DNA of 64,000 nucleotides from Vibrio maritimus (lineage in GTDB: Bacteria; Pseudomonadota; Gammaproteobacteria; Enterobacterales; Vibrionaceae): the NCBI GenBank assembly GCA_003263775.1, contig JYJJ01000067.1, positions 143,281 to 207,280 on the forward strand, given 5' to 3'. How positions within the stretch are numbered: the first letter of the stretch is position 1; the number at the start of each line of letters is the position of its first letter. The notes below the pieces were generated by a model. That model had not been told where the DNA came from. It saw nothing but the letters and a program-made list of their open reading frames with translations, and did not search any database. Position numbers and translations under genes: made by a program. Below are positions 9,093-20,166 of the stretch, in pieces.

Positions 9093-11173
9093 ATGGGTGA
9101 TTTAATAAGAACATTATCCACACGACTCACGATCCCTATCGTGCTACTGATGATCTTGGCAATGGTGATTCTTCCTTTACCTCCATTGCTTCTTGACGCG
9201 TTTTTTACGTTCAATATCATGCTGGCCATTGTGGTACTGTTGGTAAGCAGTACTGTATCGAAGGTTCTCGACTTCTCTGTCTTCCCCTCCCTATTACTCA
9301 TCGCTACGCTGCTAAGACTCACGCTTAATGTGGCATCTACTCGAATCGTACTATTGGAAGGTCACAATGGTGGAGACGCAGCGGGGAAAGTCATTCAGTC
9401 TTTTGGTGAAGTGGTCATTGGTGGCAGCTATGTTGTAGGTATCGTGGTGTTTATCATCCTAATGATCATCAACTTTGTCGTTATCACTAAAGGTGGAGAG
9501 CGTATTTCTGAGGTCTCTGCTCGCTTTACTCTCGATGCTCTGCCTGGCAAGCAAATGGCCATCGATGCCGATCTTAATGCGGGAGCATTGGATCAAGAAT
9601 CTGCCAAACAACGTCGAAAAGAAGTGGGTGAAGAAGCTGAATTCTATGGCTCAATGGATGGTGCTAGTAAGTTTGTAAGAGGCGACGCATCGCAGGATTG
9701 CTCATTCTGTTTATCAACTTAATAGGCGGTGTTCTCATTGGGATATTTGAACATGGTCTCAATGCGGAGCAAGCCTTCAAAACCTATGCCTTATTGACGA
9801 TTGGTGACGGATTGGTCGCGCAAATTCCATCCCTACTACTTGCCACCTCTGCCGCTATCATTGTCACTCGCATCAATGATGCGGACAACGACATGGCCGA
9901 AACGGCTAAACGTCAACTGCTTGCCACGCCACAAAACCTGTATATGGCAGGTGGTGTCATGTTTGTTATCGGTAGCGTACCTAACATGCCTCACCTCGCG
10001 TTCTATACCTTTTCTGTATTACTCATTTTTGTTGGTTGGCGACAATCGGTATTTCAGCCTAAAGAGCAACACCCGCAAGACAGTGATGTAGTCACACTAC
10101 CGAGCCCTGGGCAAGAGCAAGTCATTGATTGGGGAATCATTCCGACCATTGATGTCATTGCGCTTAAGCTCGGGTTTAAACTGGTTCCTCTGGCCACCGC
10201 TAAAAAAGGAGGAAACTTACTAAAGAGTATTCGCGGCAGCCGAAAAACACTGAGTGAGCAAATAGGGTTTGTCATTCCAGAAGTCGTGATTAGTGACGAT
10301 CTGTCTTTAAAGCCGTCTGAATACACCATCAGTATTGATGGCGACGAGATTGAGCGCGGAGAGATCTACGCCGATAAAGTTATGGCCGTCGGCGGGCGAA
10401 TCAACCACCCTGACATTGAAGGCATTGTTGGTGTCGATCCGGCCTATCAGTTGCCTGCGCTCTGGATTTCAACCACGGATAAAACCAAGGCGATTCATCT
10501 CGGGTTTCAAGTGATAGAAGTACACGATGTTATTGCGACCCATGTAAGTAAAGTATGCAGTGAACATCTTGATGCCATTTTTAATTACGACGACGTCAAA
10601 GCACTCAACCTGCGCCTCGCGTCTCATCATCCCGATCTCGCCGAAAACTTATCGAGTGTGATCTCCCCAAATTTACAGATGCAGGTCATTCGGCAGTTGC
10701 TGGCACAGCAAGTACCCATTATTAACGTTCGTACTATCGCCAACACCATCATCGAGAGTATTGATACTATCAAAGACCCCATCTTACTCTCGTCAAACAT
10801 CCGAGTGGCACTCAAACGCAGTATCATGAACTTAGTGACACCCAACCAGAAGGCCATTAGTGCATTCATTATTGCTCCCGCCCTAGAAGCGGATATTAAA
10901 GGGGCTATTTCGTTGTCCCAACAAAACGACCCCGCAATTCCCCTCGACTCCATTCCGCTTGAGCCAGGAATATTGCAGAAGTTTCAGAATCGAATGCCAA
11001 CCATTGTTCAAACAATGCAAAGCCAGAATGTTCCTCCAGTGGTTGTCGTGCCTCCTACCACAAGACCAATGATAGCTAAACTTGCGAAAGCATTTGCCAA
11101 AGAGCTCATCGTTCTCAGCTACAACGAAATTCCGAATGATTACGGCTTAAATATCTTGGGTGAAATCGAATAA
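9093..11173 (+). CDS. flhA: Flagellar export gate protein FlhA (lateral), frameshifted in this sequence
   Basis: FlhA is the large subunit of the flagellar type III export gate and docks cargo-chaperone complexes. The N-terminal half has about eight membrane helices, with the FHIPEP-type signature region around LLRLTLNVASTRIVLLEG. The C-terminal half is the cytosolic docking domain (for example ALWISTTDKTKAIHLGFQVI). The frame breaks at 9687-9688. One extra C joins VRGDAIAG to LLILFINLIGG and gives about 693 residues, normal for FlhA. The ATG at 9093 is chosen by family start position, although its ribosome-binding site is weak. The gene is divergent from lafA and leads the flhA-maf transcript. 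Confidence 0.88.
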
Positions 11174-11183
11174 AGGAAACGCT

Positions 11184-12503
11184 ATGAATGACATGTACCA
11201 ACACAACATCACACTGATTCGACATCGCTGGCCCGAGGTTGCAGAGCGAATTGAACAAGCCGATATCAGTGAGATGTCATTTGAAGTTGTCGAGGACAAA
11301 GCGGCAAGTTTAATCATTGATGGCATTCAATTATCGAGCACCATTGACCCTATCGAAGAAGCCTTTTTATTTCGGCAGTTAGTGGAAGGCAATCACTACA
11401 TTATCTGGGGATTAGCGCTTGGTCACTTACCCGAGCTACTCACACAAGATGAAAGTGCACAGACCATTGGTATTGTTTTGTTTAATTTTGAAGTGACCAA
11501 ACTAGTATTGCACCTAGTACCATTTCACTGGCTAGACGATCCTAGAGTTCAGCTTATCGCGATCTACGAAAGCGCACCTAACCTTAATCAAATGCTCGGC
11601 AATATCGCATTTCAAAATTCAGTCATCATTACAAGTGAAAGAATACTCGCCCAAAAAGACAAGCCCTGGTTATCACGACGTATGGACGATCGCTTGTATA
11701 CCATCCACTGCCGACTGTCTCACCACGAAAGAGACTCTGAGTACCAGGAGATTGAAAACCAGAACATAAAGTTATTGCGAAAGCTGCGCCCAATTGAAGA
11801 GTATCTCGTCAAGCCTCTCAAAACTGCCATCATAGTCGGAGCTGGTCCATCGCTAGAACATCACATTGAAGAACTAAAATGGGTATACCAACAGCAGGAA
11901 CGGCCAGAAATTATTGCTGCGGCTACAGCATGCACTTGTCTAAAACAACACGGCATCAAGCCAGACGCAGTATTTGCCATCGATATTGATATTCCAGAGT
12001 CTTACATCAACTTTGATTTAGCAAAAGATACCCCGCTCCTTTTCGCCTCCCGAATGCGGCCAGAAATTTTCACCAAATGGAAAGGACCCAAATACTTTTT
12101 CCATCTAAGTGACCCAACCTATGACCGATTCGCCGAGGCTATTCCTTCATTTAGGTTGTACGTTTATGGGTCAGTTATTCATCCAACAATATACTCAGCG
12201 TTGGCTCGAGGCGCCGATAAGATCTTACTGCTTGGCTGCGATTTTGGTTTTCCAAACGAAATCATCCACTCAGGACTCAGCAACGATACTGACCCTGATA
12301 GAAAAATGGATATGTGGATAGAAAATGGATTAGGCGATGAGATTCGTACTGAAAGCTCATATCGCATGTTTCTGACGGGTGTTGAAAGTCTAATTCAACA
12401 AAACCCTGAGATTGATTTTGTCAATTGGAGCAAAATTGGCGCCAAAATCATCGGTACTCGATATCTAGACTACGGGAATATTGAACATGAAATTAGACCA
12501 TAA
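11184..12503 (+). CDS. maf: Motility accessory factor Maf, flagellin nonulosonic-acid transferase family
   Basis: A 439-residue protein of the Maf family (DUF115, MptE-like). Its core contains AIIVGAGPSLEHHIEELKW, the glycine-rich nucleotide-binding motif of the family, then IKPDAVFAIDIDIPESY and a later LLLGCDFGFPNEIIHSGLSN. In Campylobacter, Helicobacter, Aeromonas and Clostridium, Maf proteins move CMP-activated pseudaminic or legionaminic acid onto flagellin Ser/Thr residues. Here the gene lies between flhA and a pseudaminic-acid operon, which supports that role for LafA. AAAGGA stands seven bases before the ATG at 11184. It overlaps the next gene by 17 bases. Confidence 0.85.
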   Translation: MNDMYQHNITLIRHRWPEVAERIEQADISEMSFEVVEDKAASLIIDGIQLSSTIDPIEEAFLFRQLVEGNHYIIWGLALGHLPELLTQDESAQTIGIVLFNFEVTKLVLHLVPFHWLDDPRVQLIAIYESAPNLNQMLGNIAFQNSVIITSERILAQKDKPWLSRRMDDRLYTIHCRLSHHERDSEYQEIENQNIKLLRKLRPIEEYLVKPLKTAIIVGAGPSLEHHIEELKWVYQQQERPEIIAAATACTCLKQHGIKPDAVFAIDIDIPESYINFDLAKDTPLLFASRMRPEIFTKWKGPKYFFHLSDPTYDRFAEAIPSFRLYVYGSVIHPTIYSALARGADKILLLGCDFGFPNEIIHSGLSNDTDPDRKMDMWIENGLGDEIRTESSYRMFLTGVESLIQQNPEIDFVNWSKIGAKIIGTRYLDYGNIEHEIRP

Positions 12504-12735
12504 CAAAACCTTTAGCAAAGCCAGCGAATGCTATTACTACGGCGACTGTTTAAGCGGTGACAGAATGCTCAGCCTCTGCTTTCTTGCTCTCAGCAGTCTT
12601 GCAGAAGAGTCACCAAAGGATGAAAGCGCTATTTTAGAGTTCATCAAAACCATACGAACTCAACGAAATAGTGAAAACTATGTTGGGCTCGCTGATTCAT
12701 TGACTCGAGTACGCCATCAGTTTTTCGACATATAA
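12487..12735 (+). CDS. Small unknown protein translationally coupled to maf
   Basis: An 82-residue protein whose ATG at 12487 lies inside the end of maf (17-base overlap, different frame). The sequence is largely helical and mixed in charge, with a cysteine-containing start (ASECYYYGDCLSGDRMLSLC) and no membrane segment. I do not recognise a family. The overlap suggests co-translation with Maf, so a partner or chaperone for glycosylation is possible. That is inference. It ends 17 bases short of the convergent FkbM gene. Confidence 0.6.
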   Translation: MKLDHNKTFSKASECYYYGDCLSGDRMLSLCFLALSSLAEESPKDESAILEFIKTIRTQRNSENYVGLADSLTRVRHQFFDI

Positions 12736-12752
12736 AAAGAGTGACGGCCATT

Positions 12753-13832
12753 TTATTTCGGCACAGCAAAGATCACCGTTTCACAATAGCCACAGGTGTA
12801 ATGTCTCATGAAGATATCGTAGTCAACTAACTGAGATAGATAGTGATAGATTTGAACAAAGTCATCAGCTCGATGATAGGCGCTGATCGCCAAATTCGGT
12901 CTGTGTTTGTTAATAGTATTTACAGCGCCGTTTAGCACCTCCATCTCAAACCCCTCAACATCAAGCTTAATGTAACTTGGAATAACGTTTGGGTTTTCCT
13001 GACAAAATATATCGAGTGTCGTTACCTGGACTTTAGGTGCATCAGCTGACGCATCTATCAAACTGGAAGAAGAGCCGTCAAACTCCATGTTTGCCCAACC
13101 CGGCTTGCTGCCTAAGGCCGCATTGATACATAGGTATCGATGGTCTTGGTGAAAACCGGCTTGCAGCGATTGAAACTGCTCAGGGACAGGTTCAAACAGC
13201 ACCGTTTTAGATTCGGGATAACGCTGTATGTACGCTTGGGAATTTAGTCCGTCAAACGCCCCCACATCAATAAAGTAGCGCGCCCCAGGCTGATTCAAAA
13301 AAGGTTCAATATACATTTCACTCGGTGGTGTGAACGTAAAATCAGCAATATGTCGACTGTCGTAAGAGAGCTTAAACGCGATTAACTTATCAAACACCTG
13401 CTTTGATAATTCATCCGATAGACGCTCTCTTAACGCATCAAACGTCGCTTGGTGTTGACGATAGATCTCCGGAAACCCTTGCCAATATAGAATGCCAGAC
13501 ATGGGAATATCGGAGTGCTTCATAATGGCAAACACATCAAGTTGCTGTGCTGATTTCTGTTCCAAAATACGTTTAATTGTAATGGTATTGGCACAAGTGA
13601 CCGCATTAATGACCATCGCTTGCTCTGGTAGTGCATCACTTCTCAACACGGGCAGACCATGAAAGTGGGGGCTTGCATAAAAACCATCAACAACACCATC
13701 AATCGAAACTTGGTGGGCTTGATAATAGTCAATAAGCTCTTTCGCTTCTGGCGTAGTGCCATAAATAAACCGCGGGCTTTCTCCTTTTTCAAAGCGGTAA
13801 AGAAAATCGGTCGTGCTATTTATTTCGGACAT
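12753..13832 (-). CDS. FkbM-family methyltransferase with an N-terminal extension
   Basis: The C-terminal 230 residues form an S-adenosylmethionine-dependent methyltransferase of the FkbM type: YFIDVGAFDGLNSQAYI binds the cofactor, followed by VLFEPVPEQF, NAALGS and SYIKLDVEGFEMEVLNGA. FkbM enzymes usually methylate sugar or polyketide hydroxyl groups. The N-terminal 130 residues (FIYGTTPEAKELIDYYQ, GLPVLRSDALP) look like a separate Rossmann-like domain of unknown role. It is the last gene of the sugar operon and overlaps the ligase gene by 13 bases, so it may methylate the flagellar sugar or its acyl group. Confidence 0.8.
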   Translation of the reverse strand: MSEINSTTDFLYRFEKGESPRFIYGTTPEAKELIDYYQAHQVSIDGVVDGFYASPHFHGLPVLRSDALPEQAMVINAVTCANTITIKRILEQKSAQQLDVFAIMKHSDIPMSGILYWQGFPEIYRQHQATFDALRERLSDELSKQVFDKLIAFKLSYDSRHIADFTFTPPSEMYIEPFLNQPGARYFIDVGAFDGLNSQAYIQRYPESKTVLFEPVPEQFQSLQAGFHQDHRYLCINAALGSKPGWANMEFDGSSSSLIDASADAPKVQVTTLDIFCQENPNVIPSYIKLDVEGFEMEVLNGAVNTINKHRPNLAISAYHRADDFVQIYHYLSQLVDYDIFMRHYTCGYCETVIFAVPK

Positions 13833-15378
13833 GATGCTCCCTCATTTGAGTAACTTAAATGATGCAATCTCGAACCCACTTGTTCTGTGTCTTGATTCAT
13901 CTCTTGTCTCAAACACGGCTTATCTATTTTACCGCTCGCCGTTTTAGGTAATTCGGTGACAAACCGATAGTGAAGTGGACGTTGGAAAGAAGCGAGACCA
14001 TCACAAGCCAACTTTCTCAACTGTTGTTCCAACAATTTACTAGGATGCTCTGTCGCACAAACCGCCAGAACGGTTTCACCCAAGGTGCTATCTGGTAAGC
14101 CAATGACCGCTACCTCATTGATAGAATCATGTTGATTCAATACCTCCTCTATGTCTTTAGGGTAAACATTACTCCCCCGACTATGATCACATCCTTGATC
14201 CGCCCTACATAGGTGACAAAGCCTTGCTGATCCATCCATCCCAAATCACCGGTAAGAAAATAACCACCACTCCATGCGCTGCATGTTTGATCTAAAGCTC
14301 GGTAATACTCCACAAAAGCTAGTGGTGATTTCACGGCAATCTGACCAAGCTCACCGCTAGGCACTGGACGCAAATTGTCGTCCAAAATATTCAGTTCCAC
14401 ATTTGAGCAAGCCGCCCCCACCGTAGCCATCTTTGATTCACTGGCTTGCAACGATAAATGCGTAGCAATCGCGACTTCTGTCGCCCCATAGATTTCACTG
14501 ATTTCACAACCCAGCGACTGGTATATTTGGTGCTTGAAATGGGTATCCACCGGAGCAGATGAACACACCAAATGACGTAAACTGCTCAATTTGTTTAGAG
14601 CTGCTATCAAGTGATGTTTTAATACATAAAGATGAGAAGCAACGCTGATGACAAACGTCACCCGAAACTCGGATACCAATTCAATCCATTGTTTAGGGTT
14701 GAATCGACGCTGACAAACCAGCGTAGCTCCAAGAGTCAAAGCCACAAAACACAAACGTTGCCCCAAAGAATGGAAAAATGGCGATGCACACAATACAACA
14801 TCAGACTCCGACAGCTGGTACAACGCTTGTGTCTGGTGAGCGCGAGCAAGTTTACAAGCCTGCGTTACCGCTATAGGCTTTGGCGCGCCAGTAGAGCCAG
14901 ACGAAAGCGTGATTAGATATGGCGAAGACGGCGGTGATTTTGGCTGACTTTTCGCTGCAGATAGCAAAGACAATTCTACAGGTACAGCGGAGCTCAACTG
15001 CCATACTTCACCGCTAAATGAAGCACTGTGGTCAAAACATGCATCATCAACAATCACCATCGAAACATCACAGTGAGTCATCATCTTGTCCAGCTGATGC
15101 AGCTTCAATTGAGGATTACACGGAATGAACGTTCGATTGCTGCGAGCACAAGCAACGGCAACAACAATATTACTTATCGGGCAATCACTAACGAGTGCCA
15201 CATGACCATACAGCGTATGTTTATCTAGTACTTGGGAAACGACAGCAACTTGCTTCATTAGCGCTGAATAGGTAAGTGACAGCCCATCACTCACCACAGC
15301 CGTCTTAGTCGGAAATCGCTGGCTTACTTGCTGTATCACATCAAATAACGGCGTATCGCTGTTCATTTTTGAGTTCAC
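13820..15378 (-). CDS. Adenylate-forming acyl/amino-acid ligase, frameshifted in this sequence
   Basis: A member of the AMP-binding superfamily, which activates a carboxylic acid with ATP and loads it on a thiol. Core motifs are present in order: the phosphate loop ITLSSGSTGAPKP, EIYGATE, the ribose-binding LTGDLGWMD, the hinge GRIKDVIIVGG, and the catalytic lysine in LPKTASGKID near the C-terminus. The frame breaks in the C-run 14174-14178. One more base gives VGGSNVYPKDIEEVLN and about 519 residues. The adjacent carrier-protein gene overlaps its start, so the likely acceptor is that carrier. The substrate cannot be read from the sequence. Confidence 0.83.
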
Positions 15379-15631
15379 TCCCCATTGGTCGATGACTTGA
15401 AAGCTCAGCGACTAAACCGGCTAAATTTGAAACCACTCGATACTCTTCTCGGGAGAATTTTGCTGCGGGAATGGAGCAATCAAACTCCAGCTCAATATCC
15501 ATGATGAACTGCAGTGCCGAAAAAGAATCCAGCTCTAAATCGCGAACAAAGTCTGAACTCGGTAAGATCTCTGAGCTAGCGGTATAATCTTTAAGCCTGT
15601 CTACCATAAAATCCACTATCTGCGATGTCAT
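15341..15631 (-). CDS. Acyl carrier protein of the flagellar sugar island
   Basis: A 96-residue phosphopantetheine-binding protein. Starting at the ATG at 15631, the attachment serine lies at position 36 in DLELDSFSALQF, the same position and context as in standard acyl carrier proteins. It overlaps pseI at its start by a few bases and the ligase at its end by 38 bases. It is therefore a dedicated carrier for the neighbouring ligase, not the fatty-acid carrier, which normally sits in the fab cluster. It probably delivers an acyl group to the sugar. Confidence 0.82.
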   Translation of the reverse strand: MTSQIVDFMVDRLKDYTASSEILPSSDFVRDLELDSFSALQFIMDIELEFDCSIPAAKFSREEYRVVSNLAGLVAELSSHRPMGSELKNEQRYAVI

Positions 15632-16685
15632 TCCAGTACCTCCCAAGAAAGCCTATCCCCCAGCTCCAAGTCTACTTTTGCGCGGCGACCTATCACCTTC
15701 GGTTTATCACTGACAGGTAAGCCAAAGCATGGCCTAACTGAGCGAATATGTTGTTCTGTAATAATTTCTCCAGCCTTGATATCTCGGCTGATGTACAAGG
15801 AGCGACGTCCATTGGCATTTTTCGCAGCACTAGGGCTAAGATCGTAAGTCACAATACCAAGGGCTAGCTGAGCCTTTTTAACCTCGTCAACTAACATAGA
15901 AAATTCGCTCACAGTAAGAGAGAAAAAGCTGTCCACCGAATCAGTATCATCGTCGAGCTTAATGTGCTTTTCGAGCATCGAGGCATTGAGAGTAGCCGCC
16001 GCGATTGGAACTCCTAGACCTGTTGTGTGATCAGAGAGTCCGACTGGAACAGAGAATGTCTGTGCCATGTTTTGCATGGTTCTTAAGTTGACTTCATTCG
16101 CAGGTGTTGGGTAAGCAGTTGTGCATTTAAGAAGTCCAATATCGTGACAACCGTATCGCTCTAGCGTCGCAATCGCTCGGCTAATGTCGGTTAAATTCGC
16201 CAATCCGGTTGATAAAATTACGGGTTTGCCTGTTTTAGCTACGCGTTCCAAAATCTCTACATCAACAATTTCTGGCGCTGCGATTTTGTAAACCTTAACT
16301 GGGTATTTCTCTAGTTCATCAATGGATGTGGTATCAAAGACACTGCCAAACACTTCAATCCCAAGCTGCGCCGCGTATTGAAAAATATCATCGAGCCACT
16401 CCCACGGCGTATGTGCATGTTGATAGAGCTCATAGAGCGTTTTATGCTGCGCCCAGGCATTATCCTCGGCTATGACAAAATCCGGCTTATCGGATTTAAG
16501 CGTAATGGTATCTGGGGTGTACACTTGAATTTTCACCGCATCAGCACCTGCTTTCGCTGCGGCTTCGAGCATTTGTAACGCTCGCTCTAAACTGCCCCGT
16601 GATTGCCAGACAACTCAGCAATGACAAAGCAAGGTTCTGATTCCCCGATACGCCTGCTGCCAATATGAAATGTTTTATTTGCCAT
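15628..16685 (-). CDS. pseI: Pseudaminic acid synthase PseI (NeuB family), frameshifted in this sequence
   Basis: Condenses phosphoenolpyruvate with the 6-deoxy sugar released by PseG to form the nine-carbon pseudaminic acid. Family signs are FVIAELSGNHGG at the N-terminus, HTPWEWLDDIF, KIAAPEI, VILSTGLANLTDI, LLKCTTAYPTP and GLSDHTTGLGV. The C-terminal antifreeze-like domain contains GRRSLYISRDIKAGEIIT. HTPWEW favours PseI over sialic acid synthase. The frame breaks at the C-run 16595-16598. One base restores the N-terminus from ATG at 16685, about 352 residues. The start overlaps the upstream oxidoreductase by 11 bases. Confidence 0.87.
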
Positions 16686-17819
16686 CTACACGCTCTCCAC
16701 AAATGACTCGAGCATCTTGGCGTACCGCCTTCGCAGCGAACTCTAGCAGTTGAAGCCCTTCTCTCGCGCTATAAGCATCAAACACATAAGGACTTGAGGT
16801 GATTTGCCCACTCTGCTTAAACTCCAAAGCGGTATCAGCTAAATCACTGTAAAGATTGGCAAAGGCTTCAATAAAGCCACCGGGGTGCCCAGGTTTAAAG
16901 CGCTCACGATTTTCACTACCTCCCAGGTTGCCACGGTTGTAGATGGAACAGACTGATTTCACATCAAAAACTTGCAGCGTTTCTGGCTGCTCTTGTACCC
17001 AAGTTAACCGTCCCTTCGAGCCATAAATATCAACTTTCAGACCATTCTTGTGCCCTAATGCTGACTTGCTCATCCAGAACTTAGCTTTGAACCCTAAATC
17101 ATAATCAACCCAAAGGTGCGCATCATCGACAATGCCTTCAAACTTCGAAAAGTTAGAGAAGTCGGCCTTCACACTGGTCGCACTGCCCCCTGTTATAAAA
17201 CGACAAAGATGCTCAACATGCACGCCTAGATCAAGAAGCAATGTTGGTACGTTCCCATCAACAAGTCGCCAGCGCTGCGGCGATACATCACCATGATTTT
17301 GGATAAAAGCATCCGAGGGCATCTCTATGTTGACTTGCAGCACCTCGCCAATTTGCCCTCCAAGTATTAAGCGACGCATCTCACGAACCATGGGATAACC
17401 GGTGTAGTTGAAAGTAACGTATAAAGCACCGCGACTATTCTCGAGGCTTTCGACTACCTGATCACAATCCATGACATTGGCACACATCGCCTTTTCACAA
17501 ATGACAAACGCATCTCTTGCTAACAGGTAGTTGACCACATCCACATGGTCAGGCGTTGGCGTTAATACCACAAACGCATCAACAGTATCGATTTCTGCTT
17601 CAACCAAGCTATGCCAATTTGGGTAACAGCGCTGCTCGGATATATCCCAAGCTTGAGCAGTTTCGTGATTCAGCGATTCATTTCTTGAAAAGCAACCGGC
17701 AGTGACCTTCCAGCGGTTATCGAGCTGGGAAGCTGCCCAATGGGCATAACCCACCGCAGAGTTTATCCCCCACCAATCAATGCCAGTTGCATCGGTGTAT
17801 TCTGTTTTCGATTGAACAC
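16675..17819 (-). CDS. Gfo/Idh/MocA-family sugar oxidoreductase, frameshifted in this sequence
   Basis: An NAD(P)-dependent oxidoreductase of about 381 residues. After repair of the C-run at 17767-17771 the N-terminus reads QLALIGGGINSAVGYAHWAA, a normal Rossmann nucleotide-binding turn. Without repair the glycine motif is lost. Downstream are VLTPTPDHVD and CEKAMCANVMDC, the EKP-like motif region of the family. GTG at 17819 is chosen because GGAGGG lies eight bases upstream. ATG at 17792 is an alternative. It is not part of the standard pseudaminic pathway, so it may oxidise or modify a sugar intermediate. A hairpin separates it from the upstream gene. Confidence 0.8.
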
Positions 17820-17846
17820 TAGACACCCTCCCTGTATACAAAATTA

Positions 17847-17881
17847 AACCGCGCTTCCTCTACCCCGGAGAAAGCGGTTTT
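17847..17881 (-). promoter_or_regulatory. Hairpin inside the sugar operon
   Basis: An imperfect stem (AACCGCTTTCTC with GAGGAAGCGCGGTT) starts right after the stop codon of the upstream acetyltransferase domain and is followed by TTTAATTTT on the minus strand. It resembles a leaky intrinsic terminator that would reduce expression of the genes from the oxidoreductase to FkbM relative to pseB-pseG. Confidence 0.4.
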
Positions 17882-19404
17882 TATGGCTTGGTAATGATGT
17901 TTCTCTGGCTCGGCGGGGCAAAACCAACATAACGATTGAGCAAATTGACGAAGTCGTTGTCCTTTTGAATCACGGCAATCCAAGGCACATTGGGAAACTC
18001 GCGGTCGCATGTCTCCAACTGCCACTGCAATGCCACAATTGAGTCTTGAAACTGAAGCTCACCTCCACAGACAAACCAACCACCAATCAAATAGTCTTTT
18101 TCAGAAATCGACACCTTTTGATGCCAGATATACAAAAGCTTGCTGCAATTTTTCTCTAGCAAGAATGAATGACGCTCACTCCCTAACCACCAAGCGGTAT
18201 GAGCAAGTAAATCGATGCGATGCTTACTGAGCATATTGTTTTGGTTCTGCGCCAAGTTTCGGCTATCTAGGTAATGGCGAATATCGCTGTCCTTCACTGC
18301 TCGTAATCGATAACCATCTCCAAGGGAATGCCAGTTTTCCTCTTTGTTTGCTGACTTAGGGCTTGCAGGCATTGGTATAGCCCCCCCTCTCTCAGCATTA
18401 CTCCGCTTATCCTTTTAGCACCTCGAAAGTCTATCTGGACGGGCGCGTGTTCAATACTTGAGACTAAACGGTGATAGTGTTTCCTAGCTGCCGTGATAAA
18501 TAGCGGCACAAACGCCACATCAATATCATCGCCTTGATTAAAATGAAGCGGATGCCCTAACTGAGTTAAATGTTCAAGGTTATTGTCTTGGTTACTCGCA
18601 ATAGAAAAAGTCAGACTTGGAATTCGATGAGCCAGCATTTGTAATAATGTTCCCCCGGCAGCACCGATATAGAAGTCGATGTTGGCAAGGTAAGACGTCA
18701 AGTCTACAGCGCCTGTATGAACTCAATGTTCGGAGAATGGCTGTACCTCGCGATGAGCTCCTCTGCATTAATAGCAAAGGGGCCGATAACCACTTGGTAC
18801 TCAATATCAGCGCTGTTGCTGTCCTCCAACAAAACATCCAGATACGGTTTCAGCAATAACAAATCGCCGCCGCCGCCAAGGCTCATCATCACTTTAAAGT
18901 TAGGATTTCCGTTCCTGCCAGGATCTACTTGTGGGCTCTGAGCGATACAAGCGTAATTCGGCCCAAGTAGCTTTTGAGCGACTTCGCTAGAGCTGTAGTT
19001 GTCATAGGTATCTCTCCACACCATCGACTATCTATCAGCACATCACAGTGATGCTGACGAAGAATGTCATCAAAGACGGCAAGCTTGACGCCAAGCTCAG
19101 TTATCGCTTGTTCTAAGCCTAGGTCAAACTCATAGTCATCCAACACTACCCAATCGATTGGGCTTTGCTGGGTGTATTCACAAAGGGCATCAATTAGAAG
19201 TTCGTTTGCGGATCGAGCTTTGTGCTGACAACAAACAAAACTGAAGGGCTCAACGAAAGGGCGATGCTTAGTCGACAGCTCATCAAACAAAAATTCAATC
19301 ATGCAACCTTCATCCTGAAGAGCCTTAGCAAGCAGTCGACAACGCATAATATGACCTAACCCTTTGTTAGGCTTACCGCTAAGCACAAAGACGATACGCA
19401 TCAA
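17881..19404 (-). CDS. pseG: PseG sugar-nucleotide hydrolase, probably fused to a C-terminal GNAT acyltransferase domain; frameshifted
   Basis: PseG removes UDP from the di-N-acetylated trideoxy sugar before condensation by PseI. The N-terminal domain (FVLSGKPNKGLGHIMRCRLL, with the GxGH-type catalytic segment) and the C-terminal UDP-binding part (MMSLGGGGD, ANIDFYIGAAGGTLLQML) are clear. Two breaks, near 19016 and 18707, each lack one G on the coding strand. Repair gives the PseG part to about residue 350. A run of seven Gs at 18381-18387 then decides the end. As written, PseG stops at 18294. With eight Gs the frame passes straight into the GNAT domain (YRLRAVKDSDIRHYLDSRN) ending at 17881, about 508 residues in all. 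Confidence 0.78.
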
Positions 19405-20099
19405 GCAAACTCCTGCTGTTGTTGTAGCATGGAGTAAAGAAGCTCAGCTTGCTGCCAGTCTTCGAGCGTATCAATATCCTGCACCCTAACTCTCGGCAAG
19501 ATGACGAGCTGGGAGTGGGTAGAAAACATGTTTTTCCCATCAAGGAAGGCCTGACTGCGGCCCCAATAGAACTGTCCTGCATCATGCAGAGCTTCGGTTA
19601 GATCTTGAGAGCGGCTATCAAACACTCTGGTTGGAACATTTGCACGCCTTGTTGCTCATCAACAAAAAAGCCCCGCTGAATAGGGTAGGCAAAGCGGGTT
19701 GCTGCGAACACATATTCGCATTCGCCACTTTTGAGTTTTTCATAACCGTCGGCAATATCTTGAGAATGAATTAGCGGCGCAGTGGCATAAATACAGCACA
19801 CTTCGGTTGGCATGGTTCCCTGCTCTGCCAAAAAGCAGATAGCATGCTGGATGACATCAAGTGTTGGAGTAAAGTCACCACTCAAGTGCTCTGGGCGGAT
19901 AAATGGTACCTCCGCACCACACTTTATGGCGATATTTGCAATTTCCTCATCATCGGTAGAGACAATGATGCGATCAAAACAACCGGACTGCTGAGCAGCA
20001 TTTATCGAATAGGCAATTAAGGCTCGCCATGAAACAATCGAATATTTTTGCGAGGAATACGTTTACTGCCCCCCTGGCAGGAATAATTGCTAGCCTCAT
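19401..20099 (-). CDS. pseF: CMP-pseudaminic acid synthetase PseF (NeuA-like), three frameshifts in this sequence
   Basis: Activates the nonulosonic acid with CTP so that Maf can use it. After repair the N-terminus reads MRLAIIPARGGSKRIPRKN, the CTP-binding signature of the family, then IIVSTDDEEIA and CCIYATAPL. Breaks lie at the C-run 20069-20074, at 20019-20020 and at 19620-19622. Each is one base short on the coding strand. The total is about 233 residues, normal for PseF. Start ATG at 20099 has GGAGAG about nine bases upstream. Three breaks in 700 bases could suggest decay, but each fits the same homopolymer pattern seen in essential genes. Confidence 0.83.
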
Positions 20100-20166
20100 C
20101 CTTAACGCTCTCCTTTACTCTCAAATCCCTAAAAGCTACATAGCAAAGCCAATGACCACCTTCGTG

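Noticed and set aside
14149..15378. Ligase as two separate genes
   Set aside because: The first part ends just before the hinge motif and the second part supplies the catalytic lysine domain. One base in a C-run joins them.
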